A DNA stretch of 19,293 nucleotides from Rhodospirillaceae bacterium (lineage in GTDB: Bacteria > Pseudomonadota > Alphaproteobacteria > UBA11136): contig JABJES010000110.1 of the NCBI GenBank assembly GCA_018663165.1, positions 1 through 19,293 on the forward strand. Direction: 5' to 3'. Below are positions 6,875 to 15,096 of this stretch, piece after piece. Positions within the stretch are counted from its first letter, which is position 1, and the number at the start of each line of letters is the position of its first letter. The position numbers and the translations under genes were made by a program. Below the pieces are notes generated by a model. The model ran no database searches. It saw nothing but the letters and a program-made list of their open reading frames with translations, and was not told where the DNA came from.

Positions 6875-7639
6875 ATGATCGACAACAAGATATTCCAGGC
6901 ATCTCGCCCAGAGAGAGTAACTCCAACACCGCCTCTCACCCATATCGAGGCCTGGATCTTCGATCTCGACAATACCCTGTACCCTGCCAGATCGAACCTC
7001 TTTGACGCCATCGACCAGCGCATGAAAGCCTTCATCGCCGCCGAGCTCGATGTTGCCCCGGACGAAGCCTGGCGTATCCAGAAAACCTATTTCCGCCAAT
7101 ACGGCACAACCCTGCGTGGATTGATGCTTAAACACGCCACCGATCCATCGGCGTTTCTCGATTATGTCCATGATGTCGATCTTGGCCTGCTTGATCCTGC
7201 CCCCATTCTCGCCCAAGCTCTGGACCAGCTGGGAGGCAAAAAGATCGTCTATACCAACGGCTGTGGGAATTATGCCCGGAAAGTTCTCGGCCAATTGGGG
7301 ATTGAGCATCTTTTTGATGGTATTTTTGATATTACCGCCGCCGACTTCATCCCCAAGCCCGAACCAGCCCCATACAATCTCTTACTCTCATCCTTTAATA
7401 TTCACCCCCACAAGGCTGCTTTTTTCGAGGATATTCCACGCAATCTTAAACCCGCAGCCGACCTTGGCATGACCACAATCTGGGTGCAGAACGACACCCC
7501 ATGGGCAGAGACAAGCGATGATGTCGATCATATTGACCACATTACCGACGATCTGGTGGGCTGGATCAGGGCCGTTCTTGATGCCCGCGAACCGACGCGC
7601 CCTTTGAGCGAAGAACCCAAATCCAGCGCAAAACGTTGA
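6875..7639 (+). CDS. HAD-family pyrimidine 5'-nucleotidase
   Basis: This 254-residue protein is a haloacid-dehalogenase-type phosphatase of the pyrimidine 5'-nucleotidase group (yeast SDT1-like), expected to dephosphorylate nucleoside monophosphates such as UMP or CMP. Motif I is DLDNTLYP with the nucleophile Asp30 and acid/base Asp32. Motif II is YTNG, motif III supplies the Lys of PKPEPAPY, and motif IV is FFEDIPRNL. The helical cap between motifs I and II fits subfamily IA. ATG 6875 is chosen over an upstream TTG at 6836 because the extra 13 residues are not family-like. It lies 61 bp before dapD on the same strand, a neighbour pair I recall from other Rhodospirillales. The true substrate is not provable from sequence; a general phosphatase role is possible. 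Confidence 0.88.
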   Translation: MIDNKIFQASRPERVTPTPPLTHIEAWIFDLDNTLYPARSNLFDAIDQRMKAFIAAELDVAPDEAWRIQKTYFRQYGTTLRGLMLKHATDPSAFLDYVHDVDLGLLDPAPILAQALDQLGGKKIVYTNGCGNYARKVLGQLGIEHLFDGIFDITAADFIPKPEPAPYNLLLSSFNIHPHKAAFFEDIPRNLKPAADLGMTTIWVQNDTPWAETSDDVDHIDHITDDLVGWIRAVLDAREPTRPLSEEPKSSAKR

Positions 7640-7700
7640 CAGCCGGGGCCGTCTGACGCAAATTCCTCGCCAAACCCTCAACCTAGCATCAGGAAGTCTC

Positions 7701-8558
7701 ATGAACGCCTCAGACCTGCAAACGAACGTCGACGCCGCCTGGGAAAAGCGCGATGAACTCGATATTTACACCTCAGGCGACAACCGCGATGCTGTAATGA
7801 CCACAATGGATATGCTTGATAGCGGCGAAATTCGTGTTGCCGAGAAAATCGACGGGGAATGGCGCGTCAACCAATGGACTAAAAAGGCCGTCCTGCTGTC
7901 CTTTCGCTTGAAAGACAACGTCGTCATCCCGGCCGGGCAATGGGACACCGACCGGGGCAAGTCTTCCTGGTTCGATAAAATTCATTCGAAATTCGCCGGC
8001 TGGAACGAGGAACGCTGGCATCAGGCCGGTTTTCGCGCCGTTCCCAACTGCGTTGTCCGCCATTCCGCCTATATCGCGCCGGGGGTGGTTTTGATGCCAT
8101 CCTTCGTCAATCTCGGTGCCTATGTTGATAGCGGTACCATGATCGACACCTGGGCGACGGTTGGCTCCTGCGCCCAGATCGGAAAGAACTGTCATATTTC
8201 CGGCGGCGCTGGAATCGGCGGCGTGCTGGAACCTCTGCAGGCCAACCCGGTGATCATCGAAGATGAGTGTTTTATCGGCGCCCGTTCCGAAGTCGCCGAA
8301 GGCGTCATCGTTGAGACCGGCGCCGTCCTCTCGATGGGCGTTTATATCGGTGCCTCGACCAAGATCATTAACCGGGCGACCGGGGAAATTCATTACGGCC
8401 GTGTGCCTGCCTATTCGGTCGTGGTTCCAGGTGCCCTGCCCGGCAAGCCACTTCCCGACGGCAGCCCAGGCCCCTCCCTTTACTGTGCCGTCATCGTCAA
8501 GACGGTGGACGAGAAAACCCGCTCCAAGACCTCGATCAACGAGCTTTTGCGCGACTAA
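7701..8558 (+). CDS. dapD: Tetrahydrodipicolinate N-succinyltransferase
   Basis: DapD transfers succinyl from succinyl-CoA to tetrahydrodipicolinate in the succinylase route to meso-diaminopimelate and lysine. The protein is 285 residues, close to the usual 274-285. An N-terminal helical domain (SGEIRVAEKIDGEWRVNQWTKKAVLLSFRL) is followed by a left-handed hexapeptide-repeat domain containing GAYVDSGTMIDTWATVGSCAQIG, HISGGAGIGGVLEP and IIEDECFIGARSEV, all hallmark DapD segments. AGGAAG with a 4-nt spacer supports ATG 7701. Only 5 bp separate its stop from the dapE start, so the two are probably co-translated. The cytosolic enzyme is normally a trimer. Confidence 0.98.
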   Translation: MNASDLQTNVDAAWEKRDELDIYTSGDNRDAVMTTMDMLDSGEIRVAEKIDGEWRVNQWTKKAVLLSFRLKDNVVIPAGQWDTDRGKSSWFDKIHSKFAGWNEERWHQAGFRAVPNCVVRHSAYIAPGVVLMPSFVNLGAYVDSGTMIDTWATVGSCAQIGKNCHISGGAGIGGVLEPLQANPVIIEDECFIGARSEVAEGVIVETGAVLSMGVYIGASTKIINRATGEIHYGRVPAYSVVVPGALPGKPLPDGSPGPSLYCAVIVKTVDEKTRSKTSINELLRD

Positions 8559-8563
8559 GTATT

Positions 8564-9715
8564 GTGCCCATCGATCCTCTTGAGCTCGCCCGCGCCCTGA
8601 TCCGCTGTCCCAGCGTCACCCCGGCTGATGCCGGGGCGCTCGACGTTCTGCAAACAGCGCTTGAGCCCCTTGGCTTCACCTGCCACCGCCTCCCCTTTTC
8701 GACCCCCGGCACGCCGGATATCGATAACCTCTATGCCCGTTTTGGTTCGGGCGGCGAAAACTTCTGCTTTGCCGGCCACACAGATGTGGTGCCCGTTGGC
8801 GATGCGAAGGCCTGGACCGTCGACCCTTTCGCCGCCGAGATCCGGGACGACCAGCTCTTTGGCCGGGGCGCCGCCGATATGAAAAGCGCCATCGCCTGTT
8901 TTGCCGCAGCAGCAGCCGAATTCCTCGAAAATCGCGGAGAGACGTTTTCCGGCTCCATCAGTTTTCTGATTACCGGCGACGAAGAAGGCCCGTCAATCAA
9001 CGGCACGACACGGGTTCTCGACTGGCTGAACGAAAGAAACGAACCCATCGACGCCTGCCTCGTCGGCGAACCGACCAACCCCACCCGGCTTGGGGAAATG
9101 GTCAAAATCGGACGCCGTGGCAGCCTTAATGCAACCCTTACCGTGCTTGGCGTTCAGGGGCATTCCGCGTACCCCCATCTCGCCGATAATCCTATCCCCC
9201 GATTGCTAAAGGTTCTCGATGCCCTGACCAATGCCCCTTTGGATGAAGGCAGCGCCCATTTTGACCCCTCGACCCTGGCGCTTACCTCGATTGATGTCGG
9301 AAACCCCACCTCCAATGTCACCCCGGCCAAAGCGATTGCACGCTTTAATATCCGCTTTAACGACGCCCATAGCAGCGCCTCCCTTAAGGCATGGCTGGAC
9401 AAGACATGCGGCACTCACGGCGGCGCTTTTGAACTTGAAACCGAGGTCAGCGGTGAAGCCTTCCTCACCCCGCCTGGACGGTTAAGCGAGCTTATCTGCA
9501 CGGCGGCACAAGACGTTCTTGGCGCCGCGCCCGAGCTTAGTACATCGGGGGGCACATCGGATGCCCGGTTTATCCGTCATGTCTGCCCGGTGGCCGAATT
9601 CGGCCTGGTCGGGGAAACCATCCATAAGGTCGATGAGCACGTACCCCTTGCCGATTTAACCTCTCTTACGGAAATTTACCGCCACGTGTTGGACGGATTC
9701 TTTCCCCAATCCTGA
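8564..9715 (+). CDS. dapE: Succinyl-diaminopimelate desuccinylase
   Basis: DapE is a di-zinc M20-family hydrolase that removes succinate from N-succinyl-LL-diaminopimelate. The 383-residue length is typical. Visible metal and catalytic positions are His72 and Asp74 in FAGHTDVVPVGD, Asp105 in GRGAADMKSAI, Glu140/Glu141 in ITGDEEG, Glu169 in VGEPT, and the C-terminal His in VGETIHKVDEHVPL. The start is GTG 8564, giving MPIDPLELARALIRCPSVTP, the standard N-terminus. No strong Shine-Dalgarno is present, consistent with coupling to dapD 5 bp upstream. DapD and DapE supply two of the three succinylase steps. The aminotransferase step (DapC/ArgD) is not encoded in this window. Confidence 0.98.
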   Translation: MPIDPLELARALIRCPSVTPADAGALDVLQTALEPLGFTCHRLPFSTPGTPDIDNLYARFGSGGENFCFAGHTDVVPVGDAKAWTVDPFAAEIRDDQLFGRGAADMKSAIACFAAAAAEFLENRGETFSGSISFLITGDEEGPSINGTTRVLDWLNERNEPIDACLVGEPTNPTRLGEMVKIGRRGSLNATLTVLGVQGHSAYPHLADNPIPRLLKVLDALTNAPLDEGSAHFDPSTLALTSIDVGNPTSNVTPAKAIARFNIRFNDAHSSASLKAWLDKTCGTHGGAFELETEVSGEAFLTPPGRLSELICTAAQDVLGAAPELSTSGGTSDARFIRHVCPVAEFGLVGETIHKVDEHVPLADLTSLTEIYRHVLDGFFPQS

Positions 9716-9728
9716 ATCCCGGACATCA

Positions 9729-10343
9729 ATGATGATAAGCCCCCGCGAAATAACCCTCGGCCTCTATGGGGCCTTCCGCCTTGCCCTTCTCGACGTCAGG
9801 GGCATGGCTTACTTCAATTGCACTGAGGCTGGATTCTGGCGTTCATTTACAGCCGCCGCCATTGCCGCGCCCGGCTTCATCGCCCTGACCATTCTCCACT
9901 TGTTGCACCCACAGGGAATGGAGATGCTGGAGATCGCCGGAAGCTTTCGAGTCTTATCTATCGAGACTATTGCCTATGTCATCGGCTGGGTGGCATTTCC
10001 CTTGGCCATTTTTTACATAAGCGCGGTTCTCGACCGACAAAAAGAATTTATCAGATTTATCATCGCCTATAATTGGTCCGGCGTGATTCAAATCATCGTG
10101 TTGGTTCCCATCGTTACCCTCAACGCCTATGAAGTTTTTCCTCAATCGTTCGGCGCGCTGCTTTCCATGGTCGTCACCATGGCGCTTTTTTATTATCAGT
10201 GGTTTATCGCCAAAACGGCGCTGAAAATCACCGCCGCGCCCGCCGCCATGGTCGTTTGCATTGATGTTGCCTTGTCGATCCTGATTACCGGCACCGCCAA
10301 TGCCCTGCTTTATGGTGCCACGGCAGCTGTTCCGGCGACGTAA
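9729..10343 (+). CDS. Five-helix integral membrane protein, function unknown
   Basis: This 204-residue hydrophobic protein has no catalytic motif that I recognise. Predicted membrane segments lie at about residues 40-58, 78-100, 108-132, 142-162 and 172-196, with a short amphipathic N-terminus. It faintly resembles Yip1-like membrane proteins, but I cannot support that assignment. It starts 13 bp after dapE on the same strand and ends 24 bp before the convergent truA gene, so it is probably the last gene of the dapD-dapE unit. ATG 9729 is followed at once by a second ATG (9732), and either may be used. No clear ribosome binding site is seen. The cell location is almost certainly the inner membrane; a role in the lysine pathway is not implied by adjacency alone. 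Confidence 0.8.
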   Translation: MMISPREITLGLYGAFRLALLDVRGMAYFNCTEAGFWRSFTAAAIAAPGFIALTILHLLHPQGMEMLEIAGSFRVLSIETIAYVIGWVAFPLAIFYISAVLDRQKEFIRFIIAYNWSGVIQIIVLVPIVTLNAYEVFPQSFGALLSMVVTMALFYYQWFIAKTALKITAAPAAMVVCIDVALSILITGTANALLYGATAAVPAT

Positions 10344-10367
10344 TCGGGCCAAAGCCCCCTGATCCCG

Positions 10368-11105
10368 TCAGTAAATAGCCTCAACGAAATAAAGCCCTTC
10401 GGACGGTGCCGTCATTCCGGCAGCCGCTCTGTCGCGGGCAGCCAATGCCGCCGCAACGTCCTCATCAGTCCATCTTCCTTCCCCCACCTGTTTTAAGGTG
10501 CCGACGATGATCCGCACCTGGTTGTGAAGGAAAGAGCGCGCCCGCAAATCGAAAAAAATGTCCTCGCCTTGCCGAGTGACAATGACACTATCCATGGTCT
10601 TTTCCGGTGATTTAGCCTGACAGTGGACACTGCGAAAGGAGGTGAAATCGTGAAACCCGATCAGAACCTCCGCCGCCGATGCCATCGCCGCCACATCGAG
10701 GGGCACTTTCACCTGCCAGGCGCGCCCACGATCAAGCGCCAGGGGCGTGCGGCGATTAATAATCCGGTAACGATATGCCCGTCCCTTGGCTGAGAAACGG
10801 GCATGAAACTCATCATCGACGATCTCGGCGGTGAGAACAGAAACCGCCGCCTCGCCAAGGTGATAATTGATGGCATCGCGCACCGTATCGGATTCGGCTG
10901 GTGCCTCAAGATCAAAATGCCCCACCTGGCCCAAGGCATGGACCCCGGTATCCGTGCGCCCGGCGCTGTGAAAAACGACTTGTTCACCGCTAAAGGAGGC
11001 GACGGCCTTTTCCAAAGCAGCCTGTACCGAGGGGCCGTTCTCCTGGCGCTGCCAGCCAACAAATTGAGACCCGTCATACTCTATCGTCAGCTTGTAACGT
11101 GTCAT
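10368..11105 (-). CDS. truA: tRNA pseudouridine(38-40) synthase
   Basis: TruA isomerises uridines 38-40 in the anticodon arm of many tRNAs. The protein has 245 residues, standard for the family. YKLTIEYDGSQFVGWQRQ opens the enzyme, and the catalytic Asp52 sits in SAGRTDTGVHALGQV. Further family segments are INYHLGEAAVSV, FHARFSAKGRAYRYRI, FHDFTSFR and RSFLHNQVRIIVGTL. Its ATG overlaps the fmt stop codon (ATGA), so translation is probably coupled. It is the last gene of the def-fmt-truA group and converges on the membrane-protein gene. Confidence 0.98.
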   Translation of the reverse strand: MTRYKLTIEYDGSQFVGWQRQENGPSVQAALEKAVASFSGEQVVFHSAGRTDTGVHALGQVGHFDLEAPAESDTVRDAINYHLGEAAVSVLTAEIVDDEFHARFSAKGRAYRYRIINRRTPLALDRGRAWQVKVPLDVAAMASAAEVLIGFHDFTSFRSVHCQAKSPEKTMDSVIVTRQGEDIFFDLRARSFLHNQVRIIVGTLKQVGEGRWTDEDVAAALAARDRAAAGMTAPSEGLYFVEAIY

Positions 11106-12076
11106 AAGTCCTCGCCTTGGGGCAAGGAAAGCCGGGTGCCCACAGCAATTGGAAATCCGCGCAAAAAGGCATCCGCCGCCACTGCTGATTTTCCCTGTCG
11201 CTGCAAAAGCCGGAGCCGCACTGCGCCCTCGCCGCAGGCAATGCAGAGATTATCATCCAGCACCTGTCCTGCCGGGGCTTTCCCCATATGGACGTTCTGC
11301 GGAGCCTTGCAAAGCTCGGCCGCCAGCACCCGAATTCTTACCCCCTTATCAAGGTCAAACCAGAATCCGGGCCAGGGGTTAAGGGCGCGCACCTTACGCT
11401 CGATAATTTCGGCACTTTGGCGCCAGTCGATCTGCGATTCTCCTCGCTTGAGCTTCTCGGCGTAACAGGCTTGCGACTCGTTTTGAGACCGTGGGATCAA
11501 CGTCCCTTCATCTATTTCTTTAAGGGCCCTGACGATCAGTTCCGCCCCCATGGCAGCCAGCTCATCGTGAAGGCTTTCTGCCGTCGTCTGATCGGTGATC
11601 GGGGACTTTCCGATGAGCAGAATATCGCCAGTATCAAGACCGGCATCCATCTGCATGATGGTGACGCCTGTTTCCCTGTCCCCGGCAATGATCGCCCGCT
11701 GGATCGGTGCCGCGCCGCGCCATCGCGGCAACAGGGACGCATGCACATTAAGACAGCCCAGCTTTGGTGCCGCCAATATAGAAGGGGGGAGAATTAATCC
11801 ATAGGCGACGACGATTCCGGCATCGGCCTTTAGCGCTGCGAATTCCGCCTGCACATCGGCAGAGCTCAAGCTTTCAGGCGTACGCACGGTGATGCCTTTT
11901 TCCGTGGCATATTGATGAACAGGTGAGGGTGTTTCCAACATACCCCGACCAGATCGGCGCGGCGGCTGGGAATAGACGCAGAGTATTTCATGGCCAGCAT
12001 TGATCAAGGCGGCAAGAACCGGCACGGCAAAATCAGGTGTGCCGAAAAAGACGAGACGCAATTTACACTCTGCCAT
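11102..12076 (-). CDS. fmt: Methionyl-tRNA formyltransferase
   Basis: Fmt formylates the methionine on initiator tRNA using 10-formyl-tetrahydrofolate. The protein has 324 residues from the chosen start. The N-terminal Rossmann-like domain shows RLVFFGTPDFAVPVL and the catalytic set Asn110 and His112 in LNVHASLLPRWRGAAPIQ, with Asp148 in AGLDTGDILL. The C-terminal OB-like domain includes RALNPWPGFWF. ATG 12076 is chosen, rather than the TTG five codons upstream, because AGGGGAAGG lies just before it and the protein then begins a few residues before the conserved strand. It lies 88 bp after def and overlaps truA by 4 nt. Formylation by Fmt and removal by Def are the paired halves of bacterial N-terminal methionine processing. 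Confidence 0.98.
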   Translation of the reverse strand: MAECKLRLVFFGTPDFAVPVLAALINAGHEILCVYSQPPRRSGRGMLETPSPVHQYATEKGITVRTPESLSSADVQAEFAALKADAGIVVAYGLILPPSILAAPKLGCLNVHASLLPRWRGAAPIQRAIIAGDRETGVTIMQMDAGLDTGDILLIGKSPITDQTTAESLHDELAAMGAELIVRALKEIDEGTLIPRSQNESQACYAEKLKRGESQIDWRQSAEIIERKVRALNPWPGFWFDLDKGVRIRVLAAELCKAPQNVHMGKAPAGQVLDDNLCIACGEGAVRLRLLQRQGKSAVAADAFLRGFPIAVGTRLSLPQGEDL

Positions 12077-12164
12077 GAGCCTTCCCCTCAACGATTTTCA
12101 CCACGCCATATTCGGCAAGCCCGGCATCATCGCCGCAGCGACCAGAGCAGGCCTGAATATCCGA

Positions 12165-12707
12165 TTAGAGCGTGGGAACCTTCGCCTCACTTTCGGTCAG
12201 TTGTTTTTTTACCTTGGCCATTTTGCGCAAAACGATGTTGCGCTTCAATGCAGAGAGATGATCGACAAAAAGAATGCCGTCAAGGTGATCTATTTCATGC
12301 TGGATACAAATGGCGAGAAAATCATCCGCCTCCATTTCCCTGATCTCATTTTCATAATCGAGATAACGCACCTTCACCGCCGCCGAGCGTTTTACTTCGG
12401 CATAATATTCAGGCACCGACAAACAGCCTTCTTCGTTAACAATGGTCTCATCGGAGGTCCAGATTATTTCCGGGTTAGCGATGCAAAGTGGTTGAGGTGC
12501 CTCTTCTCCTCGCGCCATGTCGATTACCAATACGCGCTTTGCCACGCCAATTTGGGGTGCGGCAAGACCAACTCCGTTAGATGCGGCATACATGGTGTCG
12601 AGCAGATCGTCCATCAGGGCGCGCACGTCGTCATCGACCTTTTTGACAGATTTACTTTTGACCTTCAGGCGCGGGTCAGGGGCGACAATGATTTCAAGCT
12701 GGGCCAT
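12165..12707 (-). CDS. def: Peptide deformylase
   Basis: Def removes the formyl group from nascent N-terminal formyl-methionine, using a metal ion, usually iron. The 180-residue protein carries all three hallmark motifs: GVGLAAPQIG (45-54), EGCLSVP with metal ligand Cys95, and QHEIDHLDG with ligands His137 and His141 and catalytic Glu138. The C-terminus is a basic helix. The start ATG 12707 gives MAQLEIIVAPDPRL, a usual N-terminus; its Shine-Dalgarno is weak. It precedes fmt on the same strand. A 431-residue open frame on the opposite strand across this locus is a shadow. Confidence 0.98.
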   Translation of the reverse strand: MAQLEIIVAPDPRLKVKSKSVKKVDDDVRALMDDLLDTMYAASNGVGLAAPQIGVAKRVLVIDMARGEEAPQPLCIANPEIIWTSDETIVNEEGCLSVPEYYAEVKRSAAVKVRYLDYENEIREMEADDFLAICIQHEIDHLDGILFVDHLSALKRNIVLRKMAKVKKQLTESEAKVPTL

Positions 12708-12851
12708 GGATATTTTCGGGAAACCTCAAGGAAAAGACATGCCTTAGTTATGACCAGTCCGCCCCGGCGTCAAGCCTCTCCAACCGTTATCGATGGCTCG
12801 TTTGAGGATAATCAGAGGCAATCAGGCAACCCACCGCTCCATTGCGACGGC

Positions 12852-13628
12852 TTAAACCTTATGCCGCCACAGGGTCTCGCGATTAACCGACAAGATCGGC
12901 CGATAGGAATAGGCTGTCTTATGGTCGTAAATATCATCGGAAAGATTGTCCAGAATCCAGGCCGTATCATCAATATAGACGGCAAGAACGGCGTGCATCC
13001 GGCGGCGCGGGTCGGTGCGCCGGGTCCGTGGCAGGGTAAGGATAATCAGACGCAGGCGATCATCGTTGAATCCGAGATGGCCGAGAGAAAGATATTTGGC
13101 CACCACGTAATCCTCGCAATCCCCGCCCTGGCGGAACAGCTCGGGCGGCGGGTTCCAGCGTTCGGCCATACCGGATTTGGCAAGATCGGGGCGGTAAGGA
13201 TAGGCGTTAATATAGGTATTAATGGCTTTAAGCTGGTTCAGCCTGCTGAGCGAACGCATTTTCTCAAGCTCATTCATCCAGTTGCTAACGGCTGAATAAT
13301 CGCGCACCGGCAGCAGGTTCATCCTGCCGCTGTTCATGGGCAAATAATCAAGCACCTTTACTTTGTCGCCGAGTAAGCGTGAGGTCCCCATCGCCCGCTC
13401 CCAGGTGTTGAAAAGCGGGGGATATTTGTCCAGCGGTTCGGCCGCTTCATCGCCAACCCAATAGCCGGAAGACGAGCCGGCAAGTGCCGGGGCAATCCCT
13501 GCGGTCATTCCTGCGGTCATTCCTGCGGCAAAAGAACTAACCGCCAGGGCCGAGCCCAGGCCCAAGGATTTTTTGATTAATTTCCGCCGGGATAGAGTCT
13601 CCTGGCCGGCGACGTTTAGTAGCCTCAT
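12852..13628 (-). CDS. Exported LapG-like cysteine protease (peptidase C93)
   Basis: This 258-residue protein belongs to the bacterial transglutaminase-like cysteine proteinase family that includes LapG, which cleaves surface adhesins. The catalytic triad is visible: Cys171 in GGDCEDYVVAKY, His212 in RMHAVLAVY and Asp227 in WILDNLS. The N-terminus holds a twin-arginine-like motif SRRKLIKK (13-20), a hydrophobic stretch and a likely cleavage after ALA (about 50), so periplasmic export, probably by Tat, is expected. The signal region contains a GMTA duplication from a 12-bp tandem repeat. GGAGAGAC just before ATG 13628 is a good ribosome binding site. No LapD-like membrane receptor or LapA-like adhesin is in the window, so control by c-di-GMP is only a possibility. 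It lies 144 bp upstream of def, and a shared transcript is uncertain. Confidence 0.88.
   Translation of the reverse strand: MRLLNVAGQETLSRRKLIKKSLGLGSALAVSSFAAGMTAGMTAGIAPALAGSSSGYWVGDEAAEPLDKYPPLFNTWERAMGTSRLLGDKVKVLDYLPMNSGRMNLLPVRDYSAVSNWMNELEKMRSLSRLNQLKAINTYINAYPYRPDLAKSGMAERWNPPPELFRQGGDCEDYVVAKYLSLGHLGFNDDRLRLIILTLPRTRRTDPRRRMHAVLAVYIDDTAWILDNLSDDIYDHKTAYSYRPILSVNRETLWRHKV
13498..13528 (-). repeat. 12-bp tandem repeat in the signal-peptide coding region
   Basis: CCTGCGGTCATT occurs at 13498-13509 and again at 13510-13521, followed by a partial third copy CCTGCGG (13522-13528). It encodes a GMTA-GMTA duplication in the hydrophobic part of the protease's export signal (residues about 36-44). 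The unit is a multiple of three and keeps the frame, so copy-number change would lengthen or shorten the signal by four residues. Confidence 0.9.
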
Positions 13629-13969
13629 GTCTCTCCACCCTCTTTTTGTGGCCGTCCTGGAAAACCGGGAAGGCGATTCTTCATCTCTGACGCGATTCTT
13701 CCAATCGCTTTGTACGTCTTGCCTAAATCGAGTTTATCAAGGCTTCAGATCCGGTTTATCCCTCACCGTTCCTGTTTTATGGCTACCGGTTCGGCGGCGA
13801 AGCCTGTAATCTCAATTCGTTGGCCTGGGGCAAAGATTCAAGTTTATATTAATTAAATTTAAACTTTCTACAACCCCATTAACCATATTTATAATACTCT
13901 TAATATTAAATATTAGTTAATTGTTATAAGGCGTTGAAAAATAATGATTTTATGTAAGGCTTGTTTGGC
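13629..13969. other. Divergent intergenic region between protease gene and rmuC
   Basis: These 341 bp contain no credible gene. The left half has ordinary composition and a loose inverted repeat, AGGCTTC (13740-13746) with GAAGCCT (13799-13805). An inner CCGGT/ACCGG pair (13751-13755 and 13785-13789) sits inside it. The right half, about 13840-13950, is strikingly AT-rich and holds a candidate rmuC promoter. A short open frame across 13573-13809 overlaps the protease start and has no family features. Confidence 0.7.
13867..13895 (+). promoter_or_regulatory. Candidate sigma-70 promoter for rmuC
   Basis: TATAAT (13890-13895) is a perfect -10 consensus. TCTACA (13867-13872), 17 bp upstream, matches 4 of 6 bases of the -35 consensus. 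It lies in AT-rich DNA and would give a start near 13902 and a leader of about 68 nt before the GTG at 13970. In such AT-rich sequence a chance -10 match is possible. Confidence 0.4.
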
Positions 13970-15085
13970 GTGAATTCCTTAATTCTTCCGTTGTTTCTGC
14001 TGGTTTTTCTCCTCGCCGCCGGGGTGATTTTTTTGCTCATCCAGCGCCGTGGAAAAGGCGGCGATCAGACCCAGCTTTCCGAACTGGTAGGCCGTCTCGC
14101 CCAGATGGCCGAAAGCCAGACCAGCGCCCAGACCCACCTGTCCGACCGGCTCCAGGCCCAGGAGCGGGCTCTTTCCAAAACCCTCGAAGAGCGCCTGAGC
14201 GCGGTTACCCATAAGGTTGGGGAATCGCTGGAAAAAACCTCCCAACGGTCCCATGCCAGCATGGTTGAACTGCATCAGCGCCTTGCCGTCATTGACGCTG
14301 CCCAGAAAAACATCACCGAACTTTCAACCCAGGTCGTTGGCTTACAGGATATTCTGTCCAATAAGCAGGCCAGGGGCGCTTTTGGCGAGATTCAGCTTCA
14401 GGATCTGGTGACCAACGTTCTGCCCGCCTCCGCCTATGGGTTTCAGGAAACCCTGTCGAACGGCAAAAGGGTCGATTGCCTGATCCGCCTGCCCAATCCC
14501 CCCGGCCCGATTGCCATCGACGCCAAATTTCCCCTTGAGAGTTTTACAGCGCTGGGCAAGGCCGAGGACGAGGCAGCGCGCAAGGCGGCGATCCGCATGT
14601 TCGGCACCGACATCAAGAAACATGTCCGTGATATCGCCGAAAAATACCTGATCCCCGGCGAAACCGCCGAATCCGCCCTGATGTTCCTGCCCAGCGAAGC
14701 GGTTTACGCAGAAATCCAGGTTCATCTGCCCGAAATCGTCGAATTTGCCTTCCGCTCGCGGGTCGTCATCGTCTCGCCCTCGACCCTCTGGGCGACGCTC
14801 AACACCATCCGCGCGGTATTAAAGGATGTGCGCATGCGCGAACAGGCGGGGCTGATCCAAAAGGAAGTCCATGTTCTGATGGAAGACGTAATGCGCCTGT
14901 GCAAGCGCATCGACAGCCTCGATTCACATTTCCATCAGGCCGAAAAAGACATCCGCGAAATCCGCACCTCCACCGACAAGATATCCAAGCGCGGGGAGCG
15001 GATCACCCTGGTCGAAATGGCGGAAAACGAAGGCGATGGCGAACCACCCCTGCTGATCCCCCCTGAAATCACCCCGGAAAGCTGA
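13970..15085 (+). CDS. rmuC: RmuC family protein, DNA recombination/inversion limiting
   Basis: RmuC proteins have a membrane anchor, a coiled coil and a PD-(D/E)XK nuclease-like fold, and E. coli rmuC limits DNA inversion at short inverted repeats. Here (371 residues) a membrane helix at about 3-24 is followed by a Gln-rich coiled coil (about 35-125). The conserved core then shows ARGAFGEIQLQDLV, VDCLIRLPNPPGPIAIDAKFPLESF and FLPSEAVYAEI, containing the Glu and D-x-K positions of the nuclease-like centre. GTG 13970 is preferred because AAGG lies 10 nt upstream; the in-frame TTG at 13961 would leave only 1 nt of spacing. The nucleoside transporter gene follows 11 bp downstream. Confidence 0.93.
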   Translation: MNSLILPLFLLVFLLAAGVIFLLIQRRGKGGDQTQLSELVGRLAQMAESQTSAQTHLSDRLQAQERALSKTLEERLSAVTHKVGESLEKTSQRSHASMVELHQRLAVIDAAQKNITELSTQVVGLQDILSNKQARGAFGEIQLQDLVTNVLPASAYGFQETLSNGKRVDCLIRLPNPPGPIAIDAKFPLESFTALGKAEDEAARKAAIRMFGTDIKKHVRDIAEKYLIPGETAESALMFLPSEAVYAEIQVHLPEIVEFAFRSRVVIVSPSTLWATLNTIRAVLKDVRMREQAGLIQKEVHVLMEDVMRLCKRIDSLDSHFHQAEKDIREIRTSTDKISKRGERITLVEMAENEGDGEPPLLIPPEITPES

Positions 15086-15096
15086 AAGAGCATGAG

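Noticed and set aside
12000..13295. A 431-residue open frame on the plus strand across the start of fmt, def and most of the protease gene
   Set aside because: Both def and the C93 protease on the minus strand have complete catalytic motifs. The plus-strand translation shows no family features and spans several genes.
13573..13809. Small plus-strand gene of 78 codons in the divergent intergenic region
   Set aside because: It overlaps the well-supported protease start, lacks a ribosome binding site, and its translation is unremarkable.
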